From the NCBI GenBank assembly GCA_034509735.1, contig JACGWO010000003.1, positions 3,038,001-3,102,000 on the forward strand: a stretch of DNA of 64,000 nt. The letters run 5' to 3'. A program made the position numbers and the translations under genes. The notes beneath the pieces are model-generated. The model was not told the DNA's origin, made no database searches, and saw nothing but the letters and a program-made list of their open reading frames with translations. The number at the start of each line of letters is the position of its first letter. Positions within the stretch are counted from its first letter, which is position 1. Below are positions 36,585-47,215 of this stretch, piece by piece. Source of the stretch: Sesamum alatum. Lineage: Eukaryota > Streptophyta > Magnoliopsida > Lamiales > Pedaliaceae.

Positions 36585-38528
36585 ATCTACATTAATGAAA
36601 ATGTAAAGCAGAAATTAGCAGATGATGATAATATTATTGTTCAAGTTGAAAACTTGGTCTTTTAGTCTTTAACTCTCCCACTATTTATATGAAAGTCCGC
36701 CACTCTCAAGTGGAGTTTCGGGAAACCATTTTCTAGTGGGCTCGGGATCCACAAGCGTAATCTCCATGCCCCGCTTTTACGATTCACATGAAGAAGACCT
36801 CGTGGGAGATATCCAATATCATTCTCATCCAATGAGATTCCCAAGATATTTTGCCTCACCTATTCACACGGTTCCGAGCACTCCAAGCGAACCGTGTTAC
36901 TCAGTGTTGGGCCGACCCATCAACCAGATCATGCCTCAAACTGTCGCCCCCCACGACTCGTAAGACAGGAAAGAGCGAGTGCAGTCTTTTTGTTTACAAC
37001 AGTGGTGCAGCTTTCCCCTAGTCCAAGTGTGCCACGACTCGTGAGACCACACTTGGGTAGTGGTAGCTTCCTCACCACATTGTTGTGGATGGAAGGCTCG
37101 GACAGATCAAAATACCATTTTGATCCAAGTCCGTTCTAGGCCTAATATTTAATTTGGTCCAACCAAATGACAGTTTGTGTATGATCGAGACCTCATCACA
37201 TTATGGTGTTTTAGCATGCATAAATATCCAATATTTAAAGCGATAAATAAATACGCCGCATGCAGAAAACATAGCATACCCCTGTTAGGATGATCACAAG
37301 CCCAACCTATGCAACCCACTGAGCCCGCAGTGAGTCTATGGTCTGTCTAGGGTGGTCCTAAATTATTACAATAATAATATACCCATTGTCATTCCAATGG
37401 GCCTTGTAGTGCTCTTATTTCACGCCTTGATGCTCCTCCTTGAGGTCTCCGACTCCAAATACTTGTTAAAAAAATAAAACCTCACCAATCCTATCTACTC
37501 TCATTACAACTGAAATCAATACATTGGCAATAATAAAAACAAGCCTTAACATCATGAGGCTGAAAATACGGGAGATGATAGTCCCAAAAACAAGAGGCAC
37601 GCAGGCCCCACCCAACAGAAAATAAATGATCATACATTCATCCATACATAAGGTCTAGGGTTCTTGTGATCATCCCATGTTGATTCCATCAACTCACATA
37701 ACACAATTATTCCAAATAATCATGCATTAAACCAATGGATATTCCAAATATCCAAGTGATGTCCAACATCACAAAAGCATAGACATACAAATAATATGCA
37801 AAATTCAAATTTCAAATTTAATGGACACTTTAAACAATGCATCCAATGCATGTATTAATCCCAAATTAATTAAGCAAATTTAATTTAAGGAATAATCCAA
37901 TTATTCCAAAATCAAAAATGCAAAATTATCATATTTTCATAATATTGTGCAGAAAATACAGAAATCAAATTTTCCAGAAAATGTCGAAAAACGGCACAAA
38001 ACGGCCCAGCCGTAGTGCCTGCCGGCCACCCGCGCGCACAGGGCAACGCGTGCACGCGCGCAGGCAGCAAGCCTGTGCGCCCTACGCGCGCGCTATGTGC
38101 CGCGCTGGCCTCGGCCGGCAGCGGCCGTCTGCGCACAGCGCGCGCGCTGCGCGCTTGTGCGCAGCATCCGCGCGCAGGCACCCGCCTGCGCGCGGCCGCT
38201 ACTGTCCGATTCTAAATTTTTTTTTTCATGTTTTTCAACATCATTTCAGCACAAAAACAGAAATCATAATTTTGAAAATAGGCATGCATTTTTAGGTCCA
38301 ATCTAATAAAATTAAGCATGCCAAAAAGTCCATCAAATTCAAACAATTGAATCATCATATTATTCATGCATTTATGTAATCTAACATGCCATTAAAGCCA
38401 TAAAAGCAAGTAGATCATGCCAAACGCATAGATCTATGCCCATTTATGTAATCTAACATGCCATTAAAGCCATCAAATCAAGTAGATCATGCCAAGCACA
38501 TAGATCTATGCCCCTTACATCGAACCGG
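36585..38528 (-). other. Element F untranslated leader
   Basis: This 1.9 kb leader lies between the PBS and the gag ATG. It has CCACGACTCGTAAGAC (36951-36966) and CCACGACTCGTGAGAC (37032-37047), an AT-rich middle and a GC-rich block (38005-38208). Near the PBS a short direct repeat is seen: CATTTATGTAATCTAACATGCCATTAAAGCCAT-type words at about 38370-38400 and 38440-38475. Confidence 0.7.
38005..38208. repeat. GC-rich, CpG-rich block in the element F leader
   Basis: About 200 bp of GCGCGC-rich sequence occupies the same leader position as the 590-bp block of element B, about 320 bp from the PBS (about 215 bp in B). The open frames here are artefacts of composition. Confidence 0.8.
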
Positions 38529-38540
38529 GCTCTGATACCA
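38529..38540 (-). other. Primer-binding site of element F, initiator-Met tRNA
   Basis: The minus strand reads TGGTATCAGAGC, two bases after the 5' LTR end. Confidence 0.9.
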
Positions 38541-38542
38541 CT

Positions 38543-40757
38543 TGAAGGACAAGCGGATCCGCCCAGGAGCGCGAGCGGAAGCGAGAAAGCGAGGAAAGGG
38601 CATAAATTTAAATCTAATTTAAATAAACGAATCCCAAGGGGTGTACCCTTGGGTGCTCAACCGGGCGTTCGATGTAGGATGTGTAAACATTAAAACGTAT
38701 ATAAAACACATAGGGCATAGATAGATTGTAAATCAACCAAAGCGTAATAAAACCCTTACCTTTGATGATCTACGTGCATGCGGCTACTTGCGTTGTTCCT
38801 TCTCCGGAATGCTCACGAAATCCAAACGTATGGATTCTCCAAAGGTGATCCACACCACACCGGAAGAAACGCACGTTCTCCTTGCTAGAAGAAAACGGGT
38901 TTAATGAAGGAATCGGTTTAAGAGAATAACACTATGAATTAGTGTTCTCTTAAACCTACTTTGCTCTTCTTCTTGATTCAAAACCAAGTGAAGAACACAA
39001 GTAGAAATGGGAGAGATGGCCGAGAGTTGAGAGAGAGGAGAGGGCCGATTTTTGCTTCTTCTTTTTCCTAGAGAAAGATGAATTATGATTCACTTATGCT
39101 TGGTGTTGTATATTCTCATATATATACATAATTAATGTGATTATTGGAATGTGTCTAGGTTCATCCAAGGATGTCTAGATTCATTCCAATCAATCACCAT
39201 CAATTCTTCAATCAAGCCTACCAAAATTTATGGTATGATCAAATCATACCAAAAGGGAAGGGCTTGATTGGAATTGATTTGTCTCTTTCCAAAAGAGACA
39301 TGTCAACATATCACCTTGCATGAAACATGGCTGATTTTGCTTCCTCCATGGGAGCATTTCGACCATGTCCATTTATGGGAAGAAGTCCAACTTCTTCCTA
39401 TTTCAAAATAGGAATTATTTCTCCTCTTGGGTCAAATTTAACGGGTCGGGTTTCATCGTAATCCAATTACGACAAACCTAATATTAAATCCAATTTAATG
39501 TGCATTTAAATTATTTCCGTTGATCTTTTGATCCAATTAAAAGATCCAACGTCTCAACTTTCCATATTTAATCGAAAATCTAATTTACCAATTAAACGAA
39601 GGCCCGATACAATATCGGCCCGTCCATCCAATGGACTTTCCCTTAAGTAATCCAACTACTTATTTATCCTTCGAGATTAACTCCAAGTCAATCTCTTAAC
39701 CTCCTCGGTGATTTGTGTGTGACTCTTTAGGTTCACCCTCAACTAGACTTGGGCACGTGTCCCACAAGGGCCCGTTACCATGGGTGGCCGTCTAGCAACG
39801 ATCCATGGCACTAGAGACTAGGTGAATTGGTGTGAACATTTAGGCGCCAATTCCGTACGGGTACGATCCTTCCGTCTACCGTCTCCCAGCCTCTGTCTAG
39901 GGTATGGAATTAGGCGTCGGTTCCCATCCTTGACTAGGCATCTATGCTTAATACTCGAGACCAGTATGCTTCATTGCGTCGACACAGGAAATCATTCCCT
40001 GTTCGACCAACCACTGTGGCCACAGCTTTAAACAGCATGAATGTATCTCCGAGCGCATAGGAGATACCTCTGTCACATACTGACAGGGGATGGATCCTCT
40101 TCTTGGAATTCACCGTCCTCGCTACACATTCCGACTGCACTGGACAAGACTTATGATAATCATCTTACAGAATGATCACCTCTCGCCAGATCCAAGATAC
40201 AGCCGTCATGTGCACGTGACTGCCATGATCCCTCAAGTCTGAGGATTACTCCCGTACTATCGGAACCGGGGAAAACCAATCATACTGACCAAGCCTCCAA
40301 GGCTTCCATATGATGATCCCCGCGAGTCAGTCCAGTCGACTCGACCCCAGTCGATCAACCCATCAAGATCGTGTAGGCATCCCACGCCTGTCACCGATGA
40401 AACACGGCACTCATCCAATGAACACGACTCTTGATGCAAGTCTCAATAGGAATCTCGATGCCCTGTCTCGAGGTCCTCGACTTGGAATGTTTCAGACCCA
40501 ACTCTAAATCAGTTGGTTTCATGACCACCATCCAATGCATGGCCCAACTGCACGAGTTGTTAACCATGGTCTTTGGGCTTTGTTGTGATATAAGTAAAAC
40601 ACCGTTTTAACAAATGTGAAATGAGTGCAACAAAGTAAGCACCAGAAGTGATGAATACTCATTTTATTCATCACATAATAATATTACATTTACATCGAGT
40701 TGTATAATAGGTTACAATTCACCAAACCTGTTGGCTTTCTGGTCACCTATTCTAACA
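38543..40757 (-). repeat. 5' LTR of element F (type I, 2215 bp)
   Basis: It starts TGAAGGACAAGCGGATCC beside the PBS and ends CACCTATTCTAACA. The CCATGG core lies at 39771-39825. It is the reference for the type I LTR because one side is fixed by a PBS. Confidence 0.93.
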
Positions 40758-41772
40758 TTTAATTTGGAATTAAATGTTTGGAGAAATGGAGCGATTAAAT
40801 TGGATTTAGTCGGGTCCTTCTTTGGAGAAATGAAGTGGTTAAATTGAATTTAATTGGGTCCTTCTTTTCTTGGGAAGAAACTAATTCCTTGTATTAGATA
40901 TAAGGAATTTATCTAATAAATTAGATTTATTAGAAATTAATTTAATGGGCTTGGAATAAAAATTTATATTTGATATATTTATTTATTGCCATTAAGGATT
41001 ATTTAAATAAGATTTAAATATCCCATTAAATAAATCAACAGTTGAGATTAAAATAGAGGAATCATTGGCTAGAATTGGTTTGACCAAGAAGCTAGTAGTT
41101 GACTAGGATTTGACTAGGTCAAATTCTATTCAACTAGGAGTCTTCAATGTGTAGGAGATAGAAGAGGAATAGGATTCCTCCTCTATAAATACTCCTTAGA
41201 ATTCTCTTTAGAAGAGATGATGAAACTTTGAAACACACACACATACACACTCGGCTCCCCTCTCTCTCTCGGCCACGTCTCTCTCTCTCTTCCCTCTTCC
41301 AAGTTCTTTTGTGTTGACAATTGAACTAAGGAGGTTTGATCTCGTTAATTCAATAACGTTTAATCATTCCGTCCTCTCCAAAATACTATACACATTTGTT
41401 CTTTCGCTAGCACGAGGAGCAAGGTACGTGGACGGATTATGTGTACGAATTAGAGGGTCTCTCGTTCGAGATCTTGGAGCAAAATGGAGAACAACGCGAG
41501 TAGCGGTTTCAAGACGAAAACGACAATCGGTAGGTTTCCGATTTAAGATTTTCGCCCCCTTTTATTTTAAACCCTATGGCCTCCATGATTTTATAAGTGC
41601 TTTTATTAGTCATGAGATACACCGAACGGCCGAGAGTTTCAAGGGAACACCCCTTGAACGTATTTATTTTATGTATATAAATGCATGTTTAAATTCTTGC
41701 AATTTTAACCATACCGCGCTTCCGCATGCGCGCTACTCCCGGGAGGATCCAGACGCCTGCCCTAGGCTTTCA
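40758..41772 (+). repeat. Plus-strand type II LTR, 3' half
   Basis: It begins mid-LTR (TTTAATTTGGAATTAAATG, comparable to 15660 in the nested solo LTR) and ends CTAGGCTTTCA. It includes a TATA-like CTATAAATAC near 41192, CA and CT runs, and the GCGCTTCCGCATGCGCGC end. Its 5' half was displaced or lost where element F abuts it. Confidence 0.82.
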
Positions 41773-42172
41773 TTGTAGGTGATGTCAAGAAGCAAAAGAT
41801 TAAGTTAAGGGGATATGATCCTAAGGCTTGGGACGACAAGCAAGTTGCTGCAAAAGCCGTTGGATAAGTTCATTTAGTCATTTGCAAAGATATTAGGATA
41901 GTTCTTACTAATTGTTACTTTGTTCCTAGCATAATTAGAAATATTGTTTCTATCCGATGAAGAAGGATTTTAATTTTCTAAATAGTTTTTATTTAATGAA
42001 GAATGGTTGTTCATTCTTGCTTGGCAAACTTATGAATGGTTTGTATACTATCCCTAAAAATAATTTGATTATGAATGCTCAACACAAACGAAATTTGGAT
42101 CACCAAGAAAACACACAACTTAGCATGCTAGGCCAGGTCATATTTATAAGGATAGGATTAAAATATTGATTG
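41773..42172 (+). pseudogene. Copia pol fragment (protease end to pre-integrase), plus strand
   Basis: Broken frames read like the part between protease and integrase: a CYFVPSIIRNI-like piece near 41910-41950, then FYLMKNGCSFLLGKLMNGLY and NNLIMNAQHKR (41990-42095), matching the NGLYILQQTNFVLNGQHK piece of element B. It ends near 42172 and no further pol follows. No PBS or gag lies between the LTR and this piece, so an internal deletion is likely. Confidence 0.75.
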
Positions 42173-42189
42173 AGTATAAGACGTGGAGT

Positions 42190-43656
42190 AGTACTACTAG
42201 TCTTGGACTTTTATTTAATCTAATTAAATTAAGTCCAAACAAAGTCCATTGGGCATTAATCCAATTACTCTCAATCCAATTGAGGCCCACAAGTTTATTT
42301 AATCCAATTAAATATACATAAGTTCAAACTCTAATTAAATTATCCAATCAATTAATTAAGCCAAACCCAATAAATTAATCCAATTAATTTAAACGTTTTA
42401 TACCCAAGAATCAACTAATCCAATTAATTAATTCTTGGACCATCCATCAAATGGATTTCTCAATAAATGATCCAATCATTTATTTTCTCCTTGAATAAAT
42501 TTAATTCAATTAAATCAATTCATTTTTTCTAGAATTAATTCCAAATTAATTCTACCAATTTCATGGCGATTTGTATGTTACTCTTTAGGTTCACCCTCAG
42601 CTAGACTTGGACTTGTGTCCAATATAATTGGTCAAGTAAATCCAATTCAATTAACTATTTTCCAATTAATCATTAATTAGAAAAGCCCCGTCACCATGGG
42701 TGGTCGTCTAGCAATGGCCCATGGCACTAGAGACTAGGTGAATGTTGGTGTGAACATTTAGGATCCCAATTTCCATACGAGTACGGTCCTTCCATCATCC
42801 GTCTCCCGATCTAAGTCTAGGGCATGGAACTGGGCGACGGTTCTCATCCTGAACTAGACAACTATGCTCAATAACTCGAGACACGTTTGCTCTATTGATC
42901 GACGTAGGAAATTATTTCCTACTCGAGCAATCATTGTGGCCACAGAATCAAAGAGCTTAAACTGTCTCAGAGCGCATAGGAGACTCGACTGTCATATACT
43001 GACAGGTAATGGATCCTATCTGGAATCTACCATCCTTAATACATATTCCGACTACACTGGATAAAACTTATAATGAACGTATCCCAGATATGGATATCTC
43101 TTGCCAGATCCTAGATACAACCATCATATGCATGTGACTGTCATGATTCCTCAAGTCCGAGGATTAATCTCATACTATCGGTGCCTAGAATTCTAGTCAT
43201 ACCGACCAAGCCTCCAAGGCTTCCATATGACGATTCCCGCGAGTCAGTTCAATCAGCTGACACCCTTGTCAACTAACCCACTAATATTGCGTAGATGTCC
43301 AACGTCTGTCACCGATGAAACACGGTACTCATCCAATGACAATCCTTAGCTCAAGTCTCTATAGGACCCTCGATGCCTATCTCGAGGTCCTCGACCTGGA
43401 ACATTTCAAACCAACCCTCAGAAGTTGGTTTCATAGCTGCCATCCAATGTGCAGCCCAACTACATAGGTTATCCAATTGGTTTGTGGGCATTTGTTGTGA
43501 CGTTAAAACGCCGTTTAACGTAATCAATAAGCACAACAAACACATATTGCCACGGATAAATACTTACTATATTCATCAAGTCAATATTACTCTAATAAAG
43601 ATTTCTAAATAGTACCCAAAACCCCCCAATCTAATTGGCTTTCTAGTCACATATTC
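42190..43656 (-). repeat. LTR remnant H, minus strand, diverged
   Basis: It has the CCATGG core (42688-42740), the region before it (CTTTAGGTTCACCCTCAGCTAGACTTGG), and the LTR's U3 part down to GGCTTTCTAGTCACATATTCT. The terminal AACA is missing. The left part (about 42190-42540) is AT-rich and only weakly LTR-like. It stops about 110 bp before the GOLVEN-like exon. Confidence 0.75.
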
Positions 43657-43767
43657 TGTCTTACATAATCTCAAAACACATGAAACAACGTTTTTAGCTT
43701 ATGTTTCAAGTTTTGAACTCTTCCGTCTTGTTTTTCTTACATGATCATAATTGTGGTTCGTGTACAG

Positions 43768-43980
43768 AATAACAAGAACGAAGAAGATCAGAAGGCTCAT
43801 ACGAAGCCAGGGGGCCCTTTAGCCAACGAAAAGATAGTGAAGAAAGACGAAAATCTCTCTCAAAATTCGTCGTCCGTAACCGAGCAACGACAACCTGACT
43901 CGGAGACCTATCCGGATATTTTGGACATAGCTGGGATGGACTATTCTCAGCCAAAAAGAAAACCTCCTATACACAATTGA
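43768..43980 (+). CDS. Putative last exon of a GOLVEN/RGF/CLEL secreted peptide precursor
   Basis: An open frame ends exactly in DYSQPKRKPPIHN followed by TGA (43978-43980). The GLV/RGF/CLEL family has the C-terminal pattern Asp-Tyr, about six residues, Pro-Pro, x, His/Asn-Asn; tyrosylprotein sulfotransferase recognises Asp-Tyr. The preceding 57 or so residues are hydrophilic (Lys, Glu, Gln, Ser), as in family propeptides. A pyrimidine-rich stretch and TGTACAG end at 43767, a good splice acceptor. An ATG at 43741 is in frame, but the nine residues it adds do not form a signal peptide. The family needs one, so an upstream exon is expected and is not visible; LTR remnant H lies just upstream. 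It may be functional with a distant exon or be an orphaned exon. Mature peptides act outside the cell on root meristem, root growth or gravitropism through RGFR/RGI receptors (known for the family). Confidence 0.72.
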   Translation, partial: NNKNEEDQKAHTKPGGPLANEKIVKKDENLSQNSSSVTEQRQPDSETYPDILDIAGMDYSQPKRKPPIHN

Positions 43981-45889
43981 GAATTATTTGATGAAATCTT
44001 TGTAGTAAAAAGAAAGGAAGGAGATTGGACATGTGAAGGTGTTGAGACAGCAAAACATAAGGTTGTCCTGTTTTTTTCTTGGACTAGGAAGATTTTTTGT
44101 ACATAGGGTTTGGTTTTTTTTTTTTTTTTTTCCTTTTTGGAGGAACATAATATGGTTTTTTGATAATTCGTATAACTATTATGATAGGAATATAATTTTT
44201 GGATATGTGATGTGTACATATATTAAATGAATAAAAAATATAATAGTATTTCAAATAAAAAATCTAATTTGCCCTTTACTAGTAGTAATAAATCATGAAA
44301 AGTACGCTCCAAATATATGCATGCTAGCCGTCATGTTATATTTTAAAATATATTATAAATAAAAACTAAAATATATAAACCAACAAAACTATGATTAATT
44401 ATTATCTGCTACATTCGTTTACTTTTGGTTTGTTAATTAATTATGATAAAAAAAATCACATTTCTTCTTATGGTTATGATTCTGTTTAACTATAGTAGTT
44501 TGGACCATTTTCAATTCATTATTCTACTATATATTCAACAACAAATAATATATCATATATAGTATTAATATACATATGTACATATTCGGGTTAAATATGG
44601 TGATTTCCTTGGGGTCAATTATTGATCTCTTCAAGAGTACCCACATATATAAAGTGCGGTCCCTGAGAAAAGAGAAGCACGTTAGGCTAGCTAAAAGATC
44701 CCTAACTAAAATACTTTGATACTTAAGTTAGCTCAAGATCTAGATGATTGCATTCGAACTGAATGTATTAAATACGGTAGAAAGTAATAAATGTGACGTA
44801 CCATAAAGGCAATAAATGAGAGTATTTATAGGGCTAAATGTGCCCACTTGTCTAGTCCACGTGTTGTCATCTCCAATTCTGAGTTGTCTGAGGATCTACC
44901 ATCCAAATTTCAGGTCACTGGAGTAGGTTGCTAGAGTGGGTCGGATCGAATGACCCGACGCAAGATAAAAAGATATGAATCCTGGGGCTTCAGTAGTATT
45001 TTGGTATTGTTGGAGGATTATATATATACGTATGTCTTTTTTCAGGTGAGTATGATATACCCCTATCAATACAGTAGCTAGATGAATTGATTTTTTTTTT
45101 TTTTTTTCAGCTAGTCAAATTAAATTGTCCATCAAAATTTGTATTAGGAAATGCATGATCAGAGGGCAAACCTAGCATGAACTGATAATCTCAAATACAT
45201 TTTGATGGTGTATTCCACATATTTTCATACCAATAAACTATTTTCTAATACTAAACTATAGATAACAAAAACTACCAAAACTTTAAATTTCTAAAACTAT
45301 TTCAAACACATAGTTGGTAATATTAATTTTTTCTTATTTATATCTTTGTAGAAATTTATTTTCTTTGTCATCATAAAACGTATGTCATAAGTATTGATGG
45401 GATACTATCAGGAATATAATAAAAGGATCAAAATACACCCCGATCCCCCTCTCCCTTAAAGGTAAAATATATAACAAGACAAGAATCCTCTCATTCTTTA
45501 CCCAAGTCAGGTCATACCCGAACCAGCCCGACCCAGAGACCCGGAATTAGGACTGTAGATAATTTCAAACGAGATGACTCAAGATCATGCCACGTGGATC
45601 CGTACAAGTACAGACACTTAGCTCTACTAATATAAATACACCCAACCCCCTCATTTATTGATACATCATTTATTATTCCCACCAGCATTTATTATCTTTC
45701 TCCAATCTCCACGAACTGACTTACGCATATGAGGGTCTTTGTTAGAGATCATTTGGTGAATTTGACGATCTTTTTCTTTCTTAAGTTCCCAAACACCCGA
45801 TCCGGATCAAGTATATACTTGTGCTTGTGTTTTCATGTATTACGTATACTTTTACATGAATATTTATATAGTCTCTAGTGCGGGACCTA
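43981..45889. other. AT-rich intergenic region, no gene recognised
   Basis: It follows the GLV-like exon. There are T-runs (44110-44133 and 45086-45108) and TATA-rich stretches. A plus-strand part (45420-45850) has a TATA-like CTAATATAAATACACCC, then CTGACTTACGCATATGAGGGTCTTTG. That wording resembles the end of the LTRs of some plant gypsy-type elements. No coding sequence supports this, so it is only a possibility. Confidence 0.4.
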
Positions 45890-46080
45890 AATATTCACGC
45901 TATGATTTCACCTAGTCTTTAGTGTCATGGACTATTGCTAGACGGCTACCCATGGTAACGGACGAATTCCTATCATGTGATGATTAGAAATTCACGCAAA
46001 TCTAGCTGAGGGTAAACCTAAGAAGTCACACTCAATTCACTGAAAATGGAGAAATTAATTAGGAATTAATTCCGGGAGGT
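45890..46080 (+). repeat. Small copia LTR remnant with the CCATGG core
   Basis: The core is recognisable at 45910-45962 (CACCTAGTCTTTAGTGTCATGG to CCATGGTAACGG), followed by ATCTAGCTGAGGGTAAACC and AGTCACACTCAATTCAC. No LTR ends are visible. It shows that the core outlasts the rest of the LTR. Confidence 0.7.
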
Positions 46081-46089
46081 CAAATCATT

Positions 46090-46490
46090 TAATTAGGTTG
46101 GGGTGTTGTCTCTTGGAAGTTTGCAAAACAGACTTTGATAACTTGGTCTACCTTTGAAACCGAGTTATGTGCGTTAGACATGACTGAGACAGAGGCAGAA
46201 TGGTTGTATGGATTGTTGGTAAAACTTCCCATTGTAAGCCAACCTCTTCCCCTATTGCAATGCACTGTGATAATCAAACCACAATTGCAAAGATAAGGAG
46301 TCGTAAATTCAACCAAAAGACCAAAAGAGACATCCAAGTTAGACTCAAGTATATAAGGGAGTTGGTGTCAGATAGAGTAATCGGCATTAAATTTATGGGA
46401 ACAAAGGACAATATGGGAGATCCTTTGGCGTAAGGAGTTGATCTGTCATTAGTACAAAAATTCAAATTAGGATGGGGCTGAAAACCCAAC
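46090..46490 (+). pseudogene. RNase H and C-terminal remnant of a different copia lineage
   Basis: Frames read GWGVVSWKFAKQTLITWSTFETEL (46098-46170, as two short pieces), EAEWL, then MHCDNQTTIAKIRSRKFNQKT and IQVRLKYIRELVSDRVIGIKF with KDNMGDPLA (46260-46433). The order matches a copia RNase H. The residues differ clearly from the RNase H of A-F (HCDNQ here, FCDNN there), so this is another lineage. Frame breaks and stops mark a pseudogene. Confidence 0.8.
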
Positions 46491-47215
46491 GACGATGTGT
46501 CTATGATAGCAACCCAACCTTCTAAATGGAGATCTCATGAAGAAGGTTCAATGAGGTATTAACAAGTCGTATGGTACATTTGAGCACCTAAATTTAGACT
46601 GATACTTTGTATTTGGAGTCTATCCCCTATAGTCTCGAAGGTGTTGTAAACTACTAGTACAATAAGAGTTCAACGCGAATGGGGTCAATAATTTTTAGTA
46701 GAGATACAAACAATACATCCCCGCCCCTTCATCTGTAGATGGAAACTAGGGTACCACTTAGTCCTCAGTCGTGGCAATCACTCACCTATTTTGTTTGCTT
46801 AGCCCGACACCAGCCCAGAAAGGTTGATCAGAAGAGAGATGCCAAACTTAATGAAGGCAGTTGTTTGGCCGCAACTAAGGATTGGTTTTTCCTGAAAGCA
46901 TTTTAAGAACACATGACCTATAGTGTCAATCCTAAAGATCAACACATAGCCTATAGCTTGTTGTCACTGACCAACACTGTCGCACAAGCTCAAATTCAAC
47001 GTTTAGATCCATTTGAACCGGTGGCAGCTGAAGTTGGATAACATATATAATAGTTCAAACCGGAAGGTACCGTTATTGAAAGTAAGTTGCGATAGCTTGA
47101 GTAAATCCAAATCTATGAACCGGGGGATTGTTGTAATTGGCATTAGGGAATGTTAATTTATAGCAACAAATTATCTTATAAGTTGGATGACAATTTAAAG
47201 GTTATTGTTAGAAAG
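46491..47215. other. Intergenic stretch with a short unrecognised coding-like remnant
   Basis: A plus-strand frame from about 46799 to 47041 has one stop in about 80 codons and a protein-like composition (RDAKLNEGSCLAATKDWFFL before the stop, DQHIAYSLLSLTNTVAQAQI after). I do not recognise the family. Nothing else is supported here. Confidence 0.3.

Larger units (their letters stand above)
32105..40757 (-). mobile_element. Element F: Ty1/copia element, minus strand, left LTR truncated
   Basis: On the minus strand: complete 5' LTR (40757-38543), PBS (38540-38529), leader, gag (36584-36009), pol to about 32830, polypurine tract (about 32765-32749) and the first 640 bp or so of the 3' LTR (32748-32105). 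The lost end of the 3' LTR means no target duplication can be checked. Several stops and a deletion in pol make it non-autonomous. Confidence 0.9.
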
